Assembly (NCBI RefSeq): GCF_013141695.1
Contig: NZ_WHNY01000041.1
Span: forward strand, 1 to 64,000
Length of the DNA: 64,000 nt
Direction: 5' to 3'
DNA from: Paenibacillus plantarum
Lineage (GTDB): Bacteria > Bacillota > Bacilli > Paenibacillales > NBRC-103111
In this document: piece after piece, positions 53,979-63,664 of the stretch
Layout: each line of letters opens with the position of its first letter
Numbering within the stretch: the first letter of the stretch is position 1
Made by a program: the position numbers and the translations under genes
Notes under the pieces: generated by a model
What the model was told of the DNA's origin: nothing
Seen by the model: the letters and a program-made list of their open reading frames with translations, nothing else
Databases searched by the model: none

Positions 53979-55072
53979 GAATTCTGCATGTCGTTGTCAA
54001 TATGAATAGGGGGGGAGCCGAGACCCTTCTTATGAATTTATACCGAAATGTGGATCGTACGAAAATTCAATTCGACTTTCTAACTTGCAAACCAGGAGCC
54101 TATGATTCGGAGATTACCGAGATGGGAGGGATTATTCATAGAATCCCCTACGTGTCGGATAGTGGACACGCGAAATATATCCAAGCCTTAGATCAATTCT
54201 TCGTTCATCATGCAAATTACAGGATTGTTCATGCTCATATGGATAAAATGAGTGGTTTTGTATTACGTTCAGCCAAGAAGGCTGATATCCCCATTCGCAT
54301 TGCACATAGTCACAATACAAGCAGTGAAGGCGGCGTAGCGGCTAAAGCTTATAAATGGTTTGCAGGTACATTCATCGCTTCCTGTGCCACTCATTTTCTG
54401 GCTTGCTCGAATATGGCAGCACAGTGGCTATTCGCTAGACAGCGGAGCAAAGTGATGTTGATGAAGAATGGGATCGAGAGTGAGCAATTTGCATATTCAC
54501 CAGTGGTAAGAGAGCAAATAAGAGGTGAGCTGCAGCTTCCTCCGGAGTCGTTCGTACTCGGGCATGTTGGCAGATTCAACCATCAGAAGAATCACACCTT
54601 TCTCATCGACGTATTTGCCCAATTGAATCAAGAGAAACCCAATACAATGCTTGTACTTGCAGGGGATGGACCACTCCGAGAAGAGATGGAGAGAAAAGTG
54701 AAGTCTCTTGATTTGCAGCATAAAGTCAAATTCCTTGGTGTACGAAGTGATATTGCACATTTACTTCAAGGATTAGATATGTTTGTATTTCCCTCTTTAC
54801 ATGAAGGCTTGCCGGTGACGCTTATTGAGGCACAAGGTGCAGGATTGCCCTGCATGATCTCGGATGAGATTACGCAGGAAGTGGATATGGGTATTCGGTT
54901 GGTAGAGCGATTGCCGCTGGCTGATAAAGAGATATGGGTTCATCAAATGAAGGTTGGGATGGCCAGAAATAAATCTAGGCGCATACCTGCTTCATCCTTA
55001 TCCAACCAGGGGTATGATATCCGCAACACGGCGGCTTGGACCGAAGGTTTTTATCTAGGTATTTCGAGGTGA
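53963..55072 (+). CDS. Glycosyltransferase, GT4 family (EpsF-like)
   Basis: The 369-aa GT-B enzyme has 'ILHVVVNMNRGGAETLLMNL', 'GHVGRFNHQKNHTFLIDVF' and 'PSLHEGLPVTLIEAQGAGLP', like B. subtilis EpsF. It starts at GTG 53963 with GGTGGAGG 5 bases upstream. Confidence 0.9.
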   Translation: MGDAIRILHVVVNMNRGGAETLLMNLYRNVDRTKIQFDFLTCKPGAYDSEITEMGGIIHRIPYVSDSGHAKYIQALDQFFVHHANYRIVHAHMDKMSGFVLRSAKKADIPIRIAHSHNTSSEGGVAAKAYKWFAGTFIASCATHFLACSNMAAQWLFARQRSKVMLMKNGIESEQFAYSPVVREQIRGELQLPPESFVLGHVGRFNHQKNHTFLIDVFAQLNQEKPNTMLVLAGDGPLREEMERKVKSLDLQHKVKFLGVRSDIAHLLQGLDMFVFPSLHEGLPVTLIEAQGAGLPCMISDEITQEVDMGIRLVERLPLADKEIWVHQMKVGMARNKSRRIPASSLSNQGYDIRNTAAWTEGFYLGISR

Positions 55073-55076
55073 TGAG

Positions 55077-55961
55077 ATGACCAAGCTTACTGTTTTTACA
55101 CCAACATATAATCGTGCGTATTGTCTTCCGATTTGTTATGAGAATTTGAAAAAGCAAACCTCTAAAAATTTCGTATGGCTCATCATTGACGATGGCTCTA
55201 CAGATGATACAGAGCAGGTAGTAGCTGGCTGGATCGCAGAAAATGCAATTCAGATCCGATACCACCGGCAGAATAATCAAGGAATGCATGGTGCGCACAA
55301 TACAGCCTATCAATTGATCGATACAGAACTGAATGTATGTATTGATTCGGATGACTATATGCCACCGAGTGCGGTAGAACACATTCTCACTTTCTGGAAG
55401 GAACACGGCAGCGAGCAGGTTAGCGGTATGATCGGGCTGGATTCCTTTACAGATGGTCGAATTATTGGCACGAAACTGCCAGAGTCACTCAAGCGATCAA
55501 CGCTTTTTGAACTGTATAGTAAGCACGGCGTGACAGGTGATAAGAAGCTGGTGTATCGAAGCGAGTTAACGCGAGCTTATCCGTATCCCATTTTCGAAAA
55601 TGAGAAATATGTGGGTCTAGCTTACAAGTATTATAAATTGGATCAACAGTATGAAATGCTCCTCTTGAACGAAGTTCTCTGCTGTGTGGAATATTTACCT
55701 GATGGCTCTTCATTAAACATGTTGAAGCAGTATTCCAAGAATCCCAAAGGCTTTGCCTTCTATCGGAAAGAGCTCATGAAGCTGCCATTTGCCTCTTTGT
55801 CCTTTAAGTTCAAGCAGTGTATTCATTATGTGTCTAGCAGTATCATTTGCGGCAATCGTAGATTTATGAAAGAAACACCTGCTAAACTCCTTACATTCCT
55901 TGCGATCCCACTGGGCTGCATGCTCTATTGGTATGTAAGTAGAAAATCAAGAATCTCTTAA
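55077..55961 (+). CDS. Glycosyltransferase, GT2 family
   Basis: The 294-aa GT-A enzyme has 'VFTPTYNRAYCLPICYENLK', 'IIDDGSTDDTEQVV' and 'CIDSDDYMP'. It lies 4 bases after the previous gene. It does not obviously contain the clutch helix of EpsE, so a plain transferase role is more likely. Confidence 0.88.
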   Translation: MTKLTVFTPTYNRAYCLPICYENLKKQTSKNFVWLIIDDGSTDDTEQVVAGWIAENAIQIRYHRQNNQGMHGAHNTAYQLIDTELNVCIDSDDYMPPSAVEHILTFWKEHGSEQVSGMIGLDSFTDGRIIGTKLPESLKRSTLFELYSKHGVTGDKKLVYRSELTRAYPYPIFENEKYVGLAYKYYKLDQQYEMLLLNEVLCCVEYLPDGSSLNMLKQYSKNPKGFAFYRKELMKLPFASLSFKFKQCIHYVSSSIICGNRRFMKETPAKLLTFLAIPLGCMLYWYVSRKSRIS

Positions 55962-55982
55962 GCTATCTGGAAGGGACTTAAT

Positions 55983-57056
55983 ATGGCTATATTATGGCTT
56001 AACTTGGTCGTTGTTTATATTGCCTCCTATTTCTCTAGGCAAATAGCAAAACCTGTGACTGTGAGCTCAGGTCAGTTATGGATGAAGCCTAATCAGTGGC
56101 TGACGGCTATTGTGATGGTGACATTCGTAATCATTGCTGGATTGCGCAACAACATAGGAGATACTTTCTTCTATATGTATTCCTATAAGTTAAGTGACTT
56201 TACTTGGGAAGAAGTGAAGGCAGAGAAAGATATTGGCTTCGGTATCCTACAAATGATATTGAAATCATTCACGAATGATCCTCAGTTATTAATTTTTATA
56301 ACAGCCTTAGTGACCAATGTGCTCATCGTCTATGTGCTGTACAAATATTCCAAATTATTTGAACTAAGTATCTTCATATATATCACTTCAGGTCTGTACA
56401 TTGTATCCATGAATGGAGTTAGGCAATTTCTTGCTTCGGCCATTGTTTTCGCAGCTACGAAATTTTTATTTGAGGGGAATTGGAAGAAGTATTTTCTTGT
56501 AGTTGCCTTTGGTTCCTTATTTCATGGTAGTGCTCTAATTCTTATCCCCATCTATTTCATAGTGAGAAGAAAAGCTTGGACATCCTCTACAATTGTCCTT
56601 TTAACGCTTGCAGTCATTTTGATACTTGGTTATAGCGTCATATCAGACGCCATTTTCACAGCTATTGCAGATACCCATTATAGTGAGTACCAGAATTTTC
56701 AAGAGGGTGGAGCAAGTGTAATTCGAGTGATAATTGGGGCAGTTCCTTTAGTATTTGCCTTTATAGGAAGAGATAAGCTCCGGGAAATATTCCCCTATGG
56801 TGACTATGTCGTTAACATGTCGTTGTTGAATTTTGTTGTCATGGCTGTAGCTACACAGAATTGGATTTTCGCGAGGTTTACCATCTATTTTGGTTTATAC
56901 AACGTTATCCTCATGTCGTGGGTGATTAGCTTATTTGCTAAGAGACAACAGAAATTTATGTATTATATCATTTTGGGATTTTACCTCGTTTATTTTTACT
57001 TTGAAAATGTGGTTACGTTAAACATTATTTATAAAAGCGATTATTTAAAATTTTGA
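55983..57056 (+). CDS. epsG: EpsG-family polysaccharide polymerase (Wzy type)
   Basis: The 357-aa protein has about ten membrane helices and the family features 'VIIAGLRNNIGDTFFYMYSY' and 'NGVRQFLASAIVFAATKFLF', with 'FGSLFHGSALILIPIYF'. It polymerises flipped repeat units outside the membrane. It is the only polymerase in the window and probably serves both blocks. Confidence 0.87.
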   Translation: MAILWLNLVVVYIASYFSRQIAKPVTVSSGQLWMKPNQWLTAIVMVTFVIIAGLRNNIGDTFFYMYSYKLSDFTWEEVKAEKDIGFGILQMILKSFTNDPQLLIFITALVTNVLIVYVLYKYSKLFELSIFIYITSGLYIVSMNGVRQFLASAIVFAATKFLFEGNWKKYFLVVAFGSLFHGSALILIPIYFIVRRKAWTSSTIVLLTLAVILILGYSVISDAIFTAIADTHYSEYQNFQEGGASVIRVIIGAVPLVFAFIGRDKLREIFPYGDYVVNMSLLNFVVMAVATQNWIFARFTIYFGLYNVILMSWVISLFAKRQQKFMYYIILGFYLVYFYFENVVTLNIIYKSDYLKF

Positions 57057-57079
57057 ATGAATGATAGGGGGATATCACG

Positions 57080-58117
57080 ATGGCAATTCTCGTGACTGGC
57101 GGAGCGGGCTACATTGGAAGTCACACATGTGTGGAGTTATTGAATGCGGGGTATGACATCGTCGTCGTTGATAATCTAAGTAACAGTAGTGCAGAATCCT
57201 TGCTGCGAGTAACGGAACTCACGGGCAAAGAATTCGAGTTCTATCCCATCAGTTTAAACAATCGACCGGATATGGAGGGCATTTTTCGAAACCATAAGAT
57301 TGAAGCCGTGATTCATCTAGCAGGGCTTAAGGCAGTTGGCGAATCTGTTTCTGTCCCTCTACGCTACTATCATAATAATATCTCTGGCTCCATTGTCTTA
57401 TTCGAAATTATGCAAGAATTTGCAGTGAAAAAGATTGTGTTTAGTTCTTCTGCAACAGTTTACGGAACAACGGAACAAGTGCCAATTACTGAGAATACGC
57501 CGCTTGGGGCAACCAATGCTTATGGTCGAACGAAGCTCATGATTGAAGAAATAATGAGAGATCTGCATGTATCTGACCCGACATGGAGTATTGCCCTATT
57601 GCGCTATTTTAACCCAATAGGGGCTCATGAGAGTGGTAGATTAGGAGAAGATCCGAATGGGATTCCTAACAATCTAATGCCGTATATTACACAAGTAGCC
57701 GTTGGTGGGCTGAAGGAACTGCAGGTATATGGCAATGATTATGCTACGACAGATGGTACAGGTGTAAGAGATTATATCCATGTGGTAGATCTAGCACAAG
57801 GACACTTGAAGGCGCTTGAGAAGGTTATGGAAACAACTGGCGTTGAAGCTTACAATCTGGGAACGGGCCAAGGTTACAGTGTGTTGGAAATGGTTCGGAC
57901 TTTCGAACGTGTAACGGGCAGGAGTGTCCCCTATAAGATAACTTCACGCAGGGCTGGTGATATCGGGGTATGCTACTCAGATCCAACTAAAGCTGAACGA
58001 GAATTGGGATGGATCGCGCTGAAGGGTATTGATGAAATGTGCCTCGATTCGTGGCGTTGGCAAACCGGCAACCCGCGTGGCTATTTAGTAGAAAACGAAA
58101 TGCTTGCAAATATATGA
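57080..58117 (+). CDS. galE: UDP-glucose 4-epimerase
   Basis: The 345-aa SDR enzyme has NAD site 'VTGGAGYIGSHTCVELL', catalytic 'FSSSATVYG' and Tyr-x-x-x-Lys in 'NAYGRTKLMIEE', 'ALLRYFNPIGAHESG' and 'GTGVRDYIHVVDLAQGH'. It interconverts UDP-Glc and UDP-Gal (or the GlcNAc pair). GGGGG lies before ATG 57080. Confidence 0.95.
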   Translation: MAILVTGGAGYIGSHTCVELLNAGYDIVVVDNLSNSSAESLLRVTELTGKEFEFYPISLNNRPDMEGIFRNHKIEAVIHLAGLKAVGESVSVPLRYYHNNISGSIVLFEIMQEFAVKKIVFSSSATVYGTTEQVPITENTPLGATNAYGRTKLMIEEIMRDLHVSDPTWSIALLRYFNPIGAHESGRLGEDPNGIPNNLMPYITQVAVGGLKELQVYGNDYATTDGTGVRDYIHVVDLAQGHLKALEKVMETTGVEAYNLGTGQGYSVLEMVRTFERVTGRSVPYKITSRRAGDIGVCYSDPTKAERELGWIALKGIDEMCLDSWRWQTGNPRGYLVENEMLANI

Positions 58118-58147
58118 GGAGGAATTAATCTGTCAATCATTCGTGCA

Positions 58148-59713
58148 ATGGACTTTAGAAGATTTCGGAATTGGTATGCGCTGTTGCGGAATGGAATGAT
58201 TGTATCGTTGTGGTCGATTACAGTATTCGTTTCAGAAGGTTTTATTGCTACTGAACCTCATAAACAGAAGTTGGAAATACCAAGCCTTCAAGCATCCGAT
58301 ATTACGGATGTACCTGCTGAGTTTGTTGCTGATCCCTTCATCATGCAGCATAACGGAGAATTTCTCCTCTTCTTTGAGATTCTTAATAAAGCATCGGGCA
58401 AAGGGGAAATTGGTGTAGCAACCAGTTCCAATGGGATCCAATGGCATTATCGGCAGGTCGTGCTGCGTGAGAAGTTTCACTTGTCTTATCCGCAAGTGTT
58501 TGTCCATAATAATGAGATTTACATGTTGCCGGAAACGGCGGAATCGAACCGTATTCTTCTATACAAAGCCACGAATTTCCCCTATGACTGGCAAGTAACG
58601 GCGGAACTCATGGAAGGTAATTATCTGGATCCTTCCATTGTGAACATGCATGATAAATGGTGGATGTTTACAGGGACGAGTGTGGGGAATCTTCATATCT
58701 TCTATGCAGATCAGCTGGAGGGGCCTTGGTTGGAGCATTCACAAAGTCCCATCATCTCAAACAATCATACAATAAGTCGTCCTGGCGGGAGACTTATTGT
58801 TTCTGAAGGTGTGCTGTACAGATACACACAAGCTGATTATCCACATTACGGAGACTCCGTCAGAATGTTTAAAGTAAATACGCTCTCAGCAGATACGTAT
58901 GAAGAAGAGGAAGTTTCTCTTGTCTTAAGTGGTTCTAAGGAAGAGTTGGATTGGAGAAAAGATGGGATGCATCATATAGACCAGCTAAAGTTGGATGAGA
59001 ATCAGTGGCTGGTAGCTGTTGATGGACATGAGTTTAAAAAAGTGAATTATGTTACATGGAAGTTTGACCGATTGAAGTCAAGTTTCCTAGCAAAGCTGAG
59101 TGGGAGTAGATCAATTATGAAAAGAGTATTTGATTTCAGTGTTGCCATATTATTACTACTGCTATTTCTACCGATAATCGGTATCGTTGCCCTTCTAATT
59201 AAGTTGAAGCTTGGATCGCCGGTCATCTTTAAGCAACAGAGACCAGGTTTACATGAAAAGCCAATCAACATATTAAAGCTGCGATCCATGACGGATGCCA
59301 GGGACAGTGAGGGTAATCTATTACCGGATTCAATGAGATTAACTCCTTTTGGCAGTTTTCTTAGGAAATTCAGTCTGGATGAATTGTTACAATTGATCAA
59401 TGTGATCAAAGGCGATTTGAGCCTAGTCGGGCCAAGGCCGCTATTAATGGATTATTTATCCCTGTATTCCGAAGAACAATCGAAACGTCACCTTGTCCGA
59501 CCTGGGATTACGGGGTGGGCGCAAGTCCACGGTAGAAATGCGATTTCGTGGGAAGAGAAATTCAAACTCGATATTTGGTATGTCGAGAATAGAAGCTTTA
59601 TGTTGGATCTCAAAATATTGGTATTAACGGTTGGCAAAGTCTTGAAATCAGAAGGTGTTAGTCATGGGAATCATGTAACGATGGAGAAATTCTCGGGGTC
59701 AAATTTGTCATGA
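58148..59713 (+). CDS. Propeller domain fused to EpsL-type phosphoglycosyltransferase
   Basis: This is a fusion of two domains. Residues 1-310 look like the beta-propeller domain found in glucosamine inositolphosphorylceramide transferase-like proteins ('[18 protein letters not shown]', '[17 protein letters not shown]'). Residues 320-521 are a sugar transferase that starts polymer synthesis on undecaprenyl phosphate: one membrane helix, '[20 protein letters not shown]', '[20 protein letters not shown]', 'GPRPLL' and '[16 protein letters not shown]'. The ATG is 25 bases from the GAGGAGG signal; an in-frame CTG at 58130, 7 bases from it, may be the true start. Confidence 0.86.
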   Translation: MDFRRFRNWYALLRNGMIVSLWSITVFVSEGFIATEPHKQKLEIPSLQASDITDVPAEFVADPFIMQHNGEFLLFFEILNKASGKGEIGVATSSNGIQWHYRQVVLREKFHLSYPQVFVHNNEIYMLPETAESNRILLYKATNFPYDWQVTAELMEGNYLDPSIVNMHDKWWMFTGTSVGNLHIFYADQLEGPWLEHSQSPIISNNHTISRPGGRLIVSEGVLYRYTQADYPHYGDSVRMFKVNTLSADTYEEEEVSLVLSGSKEELDWRKDGMHHIDQLKLDENQWLVAVDGHEFKKVNYVTWKFDRLKSSFLAKLSGSRSIMKRVFDFSVAILLLLLFLPIIGIVALLIKLKLGSPVIFKQQRPGLHEKPINILKLRSMTDARDSEGNLLPDSMRLTPFGSFLRKFSLDELLQLINVIKGDLSLVGPRPLLMDYLSLYSEEQSKRHLVRPGITGWAQVHGRNAISWEEKFKLDIWYVENRSFMLDLKILVLTVGKVLKSEGVSHGNHVTMEKFSGSNLS

Positions 59714-59717
59714 AGCG

Positions 59718-60365
59718 ATGTGGACTCCTGTGAATATTGTTGTGATTGGCGAGGGTGGTCATAGCAAGGTTATCAAGGAAATTATTCGATCCAAGCAAGC
59801 AAATCAAATCGTAGCTATGCTAGATGATAAGTACACGGCACTCATGTACAAAGATGGCTTGTATAAGGGGCCAATCTCCTCAGCTCATCACTTGATTGAA
59901 CTCGGTCATGAATTGAAATGGGTGATAGCCATTGGCAATAACGAACGAAGAAAATCTATTTTTACGAAAATAGGCTTACCTCATGAGGACTACGCCACCC
60001 TGATCCATGAGACAGCCGTCATTAGTCCGAGTGCATCGCTAGGTCATGGTTCCGTCATTATGGCTAATACAGTTATTAATGCAGATGCCCAGATTGGTCA
60101 CCATACCATTATTAATACAGGATCAATCGTTGAGCATGACTGTCAGATTGCAGACTATGTTCATCTTGCACCTAAGGCGACGTTGACAGGTGCTGTTGTG
60201 ATTAGAGAAGGAAGCATGATAGGGGCAGGAGCGACAATAATCCCAGGGAAACAGGTTGGCGAATGGGCCACAGTAGGAGCGGGAGCTACGGTTATCCATG
60301 ATATTCCCTCATGTCGAACAGCAATTGGGACCCCAGCAATACTTATTCAAAAAAAGAGTGAATGA
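59718..60365 (+). CDS. epsM: EpsM-like sugar acetyltransferase (NeuD/PglD family)
   Basis: The 215-aa protein has an N-terminal Rossmann-like part ('IVVIGEGGHSKVIKEI') and a C-terminal hexapeptide helix ('GHHTIINTGSIVEHDC', 'IREGSMIGAGATIIPG'). The pattern His-x-Ile-x-Asn-x-Gly and His in 'EHDCQ' are the PglD acetyl-transfer site. It acetylates the 4-amino sugar made by EpsN to give a bacillosamine-type sugar. It overlaps the next gene by 4 bases. Confidence 0.9.
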   Translation: MWTPVNIVVIGEGGHSKVIKEIIRSKQANQIVAMLDDKYTALMYKDGLYKGPISSAHHLIELGHELKWVIAIGNNERRKSIFTKIGLPHEDYATLIHETAVISPSASLGHGSVIMANTVINADAQIGHHTIINTGSIVEHDCQIADYVHLAPKATLTGAVVIREGSMIGAGATIIPGKQVGEWATVGAGATVIHDIPSCRTAIGTPAILIQKKSE

Positions 60366-61552
60366 AAGGTGTGGATGAATGTATGTTTACCAACAAAAAA
60401 AGAATCTATCTTTCTCCCCCACATATGAGTGGTAATGAAATGGCGTTTATCCAGGAGGCTTTTGATACAAATTGGATCGCTCCGTTAGGTCCTCATGTCG
60501 ATGCCTTTGAAAAAGAGATAGCAAGTCATGTCGGCCTTGTTGATGCGGCAGCAGTTAGTTCGGGTACAGCGGCCATACACTTAGCATTGCGACTATTGAA
60601 TGTTGCTGAAGGGGATACCGTCTTTTGTTCAAGTCTAACGTTTGTAGCTAGCGCTAATCCAATTGTTTACTTGGGAGCAACACCTGTATTCATTGATTCA
60701 GAGCCAGAAACATGGAACATGTCTCCACAAGCACTAGAACGTGCATTCTATGAAGCCGCGCTTAATGGTAAATTGCCCAAAGCGATCATTGTCGTTAATC
60801 TATATGGTCAAAGTGCTAAAATGGACGAAATCGTGGCCTTGTGTAAATTATTTCATGTCCCCATTATTGAAGACGCGGCAGAATCTTTAGGATCAACCTA
60901 TAAAGGAAGAGCAAGCGGTTCGTTTGGAAAGTTTGGCGTCTATTCCTTCAATGGGAATAAGATCATTTCTACATCAGGCGGAGGCATGTTGGTGTCGAAC
61001 GATGTGGATGGGCTGAATAAAGCACGCTTTCTAGCTACGCAAGCACGAGATTATGCCCTGCATTATCAGCATAGTCAGATGGGTTACAACTATCGAATGA
61101 GTAATATATTGGCGGGAGTTGGCCGTGCTCAGCTTGCGGTTTTGGAAGAAAGAGTGGTCGCTAGACGCGTTGTATTTGAACGCTATTATCACAAATTATC
61201 CCATTTGCCAGGCATTCAATTTATGCCGGAGCTACCGAATACGCGATCGAATCGATGGTTAACAGCATTGACAGTCGATGCCAAAGAAGCCGGCGTCTCC
61301 GTGGAGACGTTAATAGAACTCTTGGCGGAAGAGAACATCGAGGCTCGTCTCGTTTGGAAGCCGCTGCATATGCAGCCGCTATTCGAAGGGATTGCCTATT
61401 ATCCGCATAGTGATAATGACAATGTGTCAGAGCGGTTATTCCAATCAGGTTTATGCCTGCCTTCGGGCTCTAGTATGACAGAAGAAGAGCAAGATCGGGT
61501 CATTACCTGTATTCAGAAATCCATCCTTAAAGCCAAGAGTATCAGTGCGTAA
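60362..61552 (+). CDS. epsN: EpsN-like DegT/DnrJ aminotransferase
   Basis: The 396-aa PLP enzyme has 'IYLSPPHMSGNEMAFIQEAF' as in B. subtilis EpsN, 'SSGTAAIHLALRLL', 'EDAAESLGSTYKG' and the PLP Lys in 'SFNGNKIISTSGGGML'. It aminates the 4-keto sugar from EpsC. A second possible start is ATG 60383 (MFTNKK). It ends the second block. Confidence 0.93.
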   Translation: MKGVDECMFTNKKRIYLSPPHMSGNEMAFIQEAFDTNWIAPLGPHVDAFEKEIASHVGLVDAAAVSSGTAAIHLALRLLNVAEGDTVFCSSLTFVASANPIVYLGATPVFIDSEPETWNMSPQALERAFYEAALNGKLPKAIIVVNLYGQSAKMDEIVALCKLFHVPIIEDAAESLGSTYKGRASGSFGKFGVYSFNGNKIISTSGGGMLVSNDVDGLNKARFLATQARDYALHYQHSQMGYNYRMSNILAGVGRAQLAVLEERVVARRVVFERYYHKLSHLPGIQFMPELPNTRSNRWLTALTVDAKEAGVSVETLIELLAEENIEARLVWKPLHMQPLFEGIAYYPHSDNDNVSERLFQSGLCLPSGSSMTEEEQDRVITCIQKSILKAKSISA

Positions 61553-61847
61553 CAAGAGTAGGCCTAGGAATTTTCGTCCATTTTCGTACGATGATGGATC
61601 ATTTTCTGGAATAAAGTTATTTTCATAGAGATATCGAGACAGTCGTGATAGAGGATATAGGTGTAGTCATGCATGAATTTATGGTACCTACGTATCACTT
61701 TTCTCCATACGTTTATCCAAAATGAAGTCATGGCATGAATTCCTCCCTTCTGTACAAACGTATGAATAAATAGACAAATCTATTCAATTATTCCTAAATA
61801 TTGCCTTGTTGTTCTTTATTGAGAATTGAGATTGGGGAGGTATGCGA
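61553..61847 (+). promoter_or_regulatory. glmS-sinR promoter region with a SinR-type box
   Basis: TAGACA (61771-61776) and TAAATA (61795-61800) are 18 bases apart. The box GTTCTTTATTGAGAAT (61811-61826) lies just past the expected start site, and GGGGAGG (61834-61840) follows. No glmS ribozyme core is visible in the leader. The rest of the gap (61553-61770) shows no gene or clear terminator. Confidence 0.55.
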
Positions 61848-63656
61848 ATGTGCGGAATTGTGGGATATATCGGCAGTCAGGACGCGAAGGAAATATTGGT
61901 TAAAGGTTTAGAAAAGCTAGAATATCGAGGGTATGATTCTTCAGGTATCGCTATTTTAAACGACAGTGGCCTACATTTGTATAAAGAAAAAGGTAGAATT
62001 GCTGCGCTCCGAGAAGTGATTGATCCGGAGCAAGGGGCGCGGATGGGAATCGGTCACACGAGGTGGGCGACGCATGGCAAACCAAGTAAACGCAATGCAC
62101 ATCCGCATCAAAGTCACAAAGGTAGATTCACGGTCGTACATAATGGTGTGATTGAGAACTATCAAGAGCTGAAAGAGAAGTCCCTTGCTCATATTCCATT
62201 CTCCAGTGATACGGACACTGAGGTCATTGTACAAAAGATGGAGCAGCTCGTAGAAAGCGGATTATCTGTCGAGGAGGCTTTCCGGCAGTTACTACTAGCC
62301 ATTAAAGGTTCATACGCTGTTGCTGTATTAGATAGTCAGGATACGGAAACCATTTATGTTGGCAAAAATAAAAGTCCTTTGCTCATCGGGCTTGGAGCCG
62401 ATTTCCATGTGATTGCGAGCGATGCGATGGCGATGCTGCAACTTACGAATCAATTCGTCGAATTGATGGATGAAGAGATGGTGATCCTTCGCCAGCATAC
62501 CAAAATAATTAAAAACTTAGATGGTGAAACGATTCAAAGAAGACCTTTTCAAGTAAAACTGGATGCCGGCGATATCGAGAAAGGGTTATACCCGCACTAT
62601 ATGCTCAAGGAGATTGACGAGCAGCCAGTGGTTATTCGCAAAGTAATCTCCAAATATCAGGATGGCCAAGGAGGGATCTTGATTGACCCGCAGTTGCGTG
62701 AACGCGTGACAATGGCGGATCGCATCTATGTCATTGCCTGTGGAACCAGTTATCACGCTGGATTAGTTGGCAAACAACTGATCGAGAAGATTGCGAATAT
62801 CCCAGTTGAAGCACATATTGCCAGTGAGTTTCTGTATAACAGGCCTATTCTGTCCGCAAAACCGCTGTTTATCTTTATTTCGCAGAGTGGTGAGACGGCA
62901 GATAGCCGAGGCGTATTGGTTGCGATTAAACAGATGGGTTACCCTACCGTCACGATAACGAACGTACCAGGCTCGACGTTATCTCGAGAAGCCGATTATA
63001 CGTTATTGACGCATGCAGGACCAGAGATCGCTGTAGCTTCAACGAAAGCGTACACGGCACAAATTGCTGTATTAGCGTTGCTAGCCTTCGATAGTGTGAG
63101 AGAGAAAAGCATGGAGCAGTTACATGGTATAAATCCTTTCCATGAACTGAGTATCGCCGCGAACGCGATGGAAATTATGATTAATAAGAAGGAGATGATG
63201 GAAGAGGTCGTTTGGCAATATCTCACTTCCTCACGAAATTGCTTTTTCATCGGCCGAGGGGTAGATTATTACGTTGCATTAGAGGGCGCGCTAAAGCTGA
63301 AGGAGATTTCCTACATCCAAGCCGAAGGGTTCGCAGGCGGGGAACTCAAGCATGGCACCATTGCCTTAGTTGAGGAGGGGACACCTGCCATTGCTCTCAT
63401 TACACAGGCACATATTCGTGCGAATGTTCGAAGCAATGTGCAAGAAATCATGGCACGAGGTGCCCATGTGTGCATGATTACCATGGAAGGATCCGAGGAG
63501 AGAGGCGATCAGATTGTGCTGCCTGCCGTTCATGAGCTGCTAACCCCACTGGTGTCAGTGATTCCATTGCAATTAATTTCTTATTATGCAGCTAAATATC
63601 GGGGCTGTGATATTGATAAGCCCAGAAATCTTGCCAAAAGTGTCACTGTGGAGTGA
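61848..63656 (+). CDS. glmS: Glutamine-fructose-6-phosphate aminotransferase (GlmS paralogue)
   Basis: The 602-aa enzyme starts [10 protein letters not shown], so Cys2 becomes the N-terminal nucleophile; ATG 61848 is chosen because GGGGAGG lies 7 bases upstream, whereas 61842 is too close. Two SIS domains follow ('[17 protein letters not shown]', '[11 protein letters not shown]'), and the end 'KSVTVE' is the conserved active-site tail. It makes glucosamine-6-phosphate, the first step to UDP-GlcNAc used by EpsC. Lack of a ribozyme and the SinR-type box suggest a second copy dedicated to matrix synthesis. Confidence 0.95.
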   Translation: MCGIVGYIGSQDAKEILVKGLEKLEYRGYDSSGIAILNDSGLHLYKEKGRIAALREVIDPEQGARMGIGHTRWATHGKPSKRNAHPHQSHKGRFTVVHNGVIENYQELKEKSLAHIPFSSDTDTEVIVQKMEQLVESGLSVEEAFRQLLLAIKGSYAVAVLDSQDTETIYVGKNKSPLLIGLGADFHVIASDAMAMLQLTNQFVELMDEEMVILRQHTKIIKNLDGETIQRRPFQVKLDAGDIEKGLYPHYMLKEIDEQPVVIRKVISKYQDGQGGILIDPQLRERVTMADRIYVIACGTSYHAGLVGKQLIEKIANIPVEAHIASEFLYNRPILSAKPLFIFISQSGETADSRGVLVAIKQMGYPTVTITNVPGSTLSREADYTLLTHAGPEIAVASTKAYTAQIAVLALLAFDSVREKSMEQLHGINPFHELSIAANAMEIMINKKEMMEEVVWQYLTSSRNCFFIGRGVDYYVALEGALKLKEISYIQAEGFAGGELKHGTIALVEEGTPAIALITQAHIRANVRSNVQEIMARGAHVCMITMEGSEERGDQIVLPAVHELLTPLVSVIPLQLISYYAAKYRGCDIDKPRNLAKSVTVE

Positions 63657-63664
63657 TGATAACG

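Noticed and set aside
61553..61847. glmS ribozyme
   Set aside because: The position would be right, but the conserved catalytic core sequence is not present.
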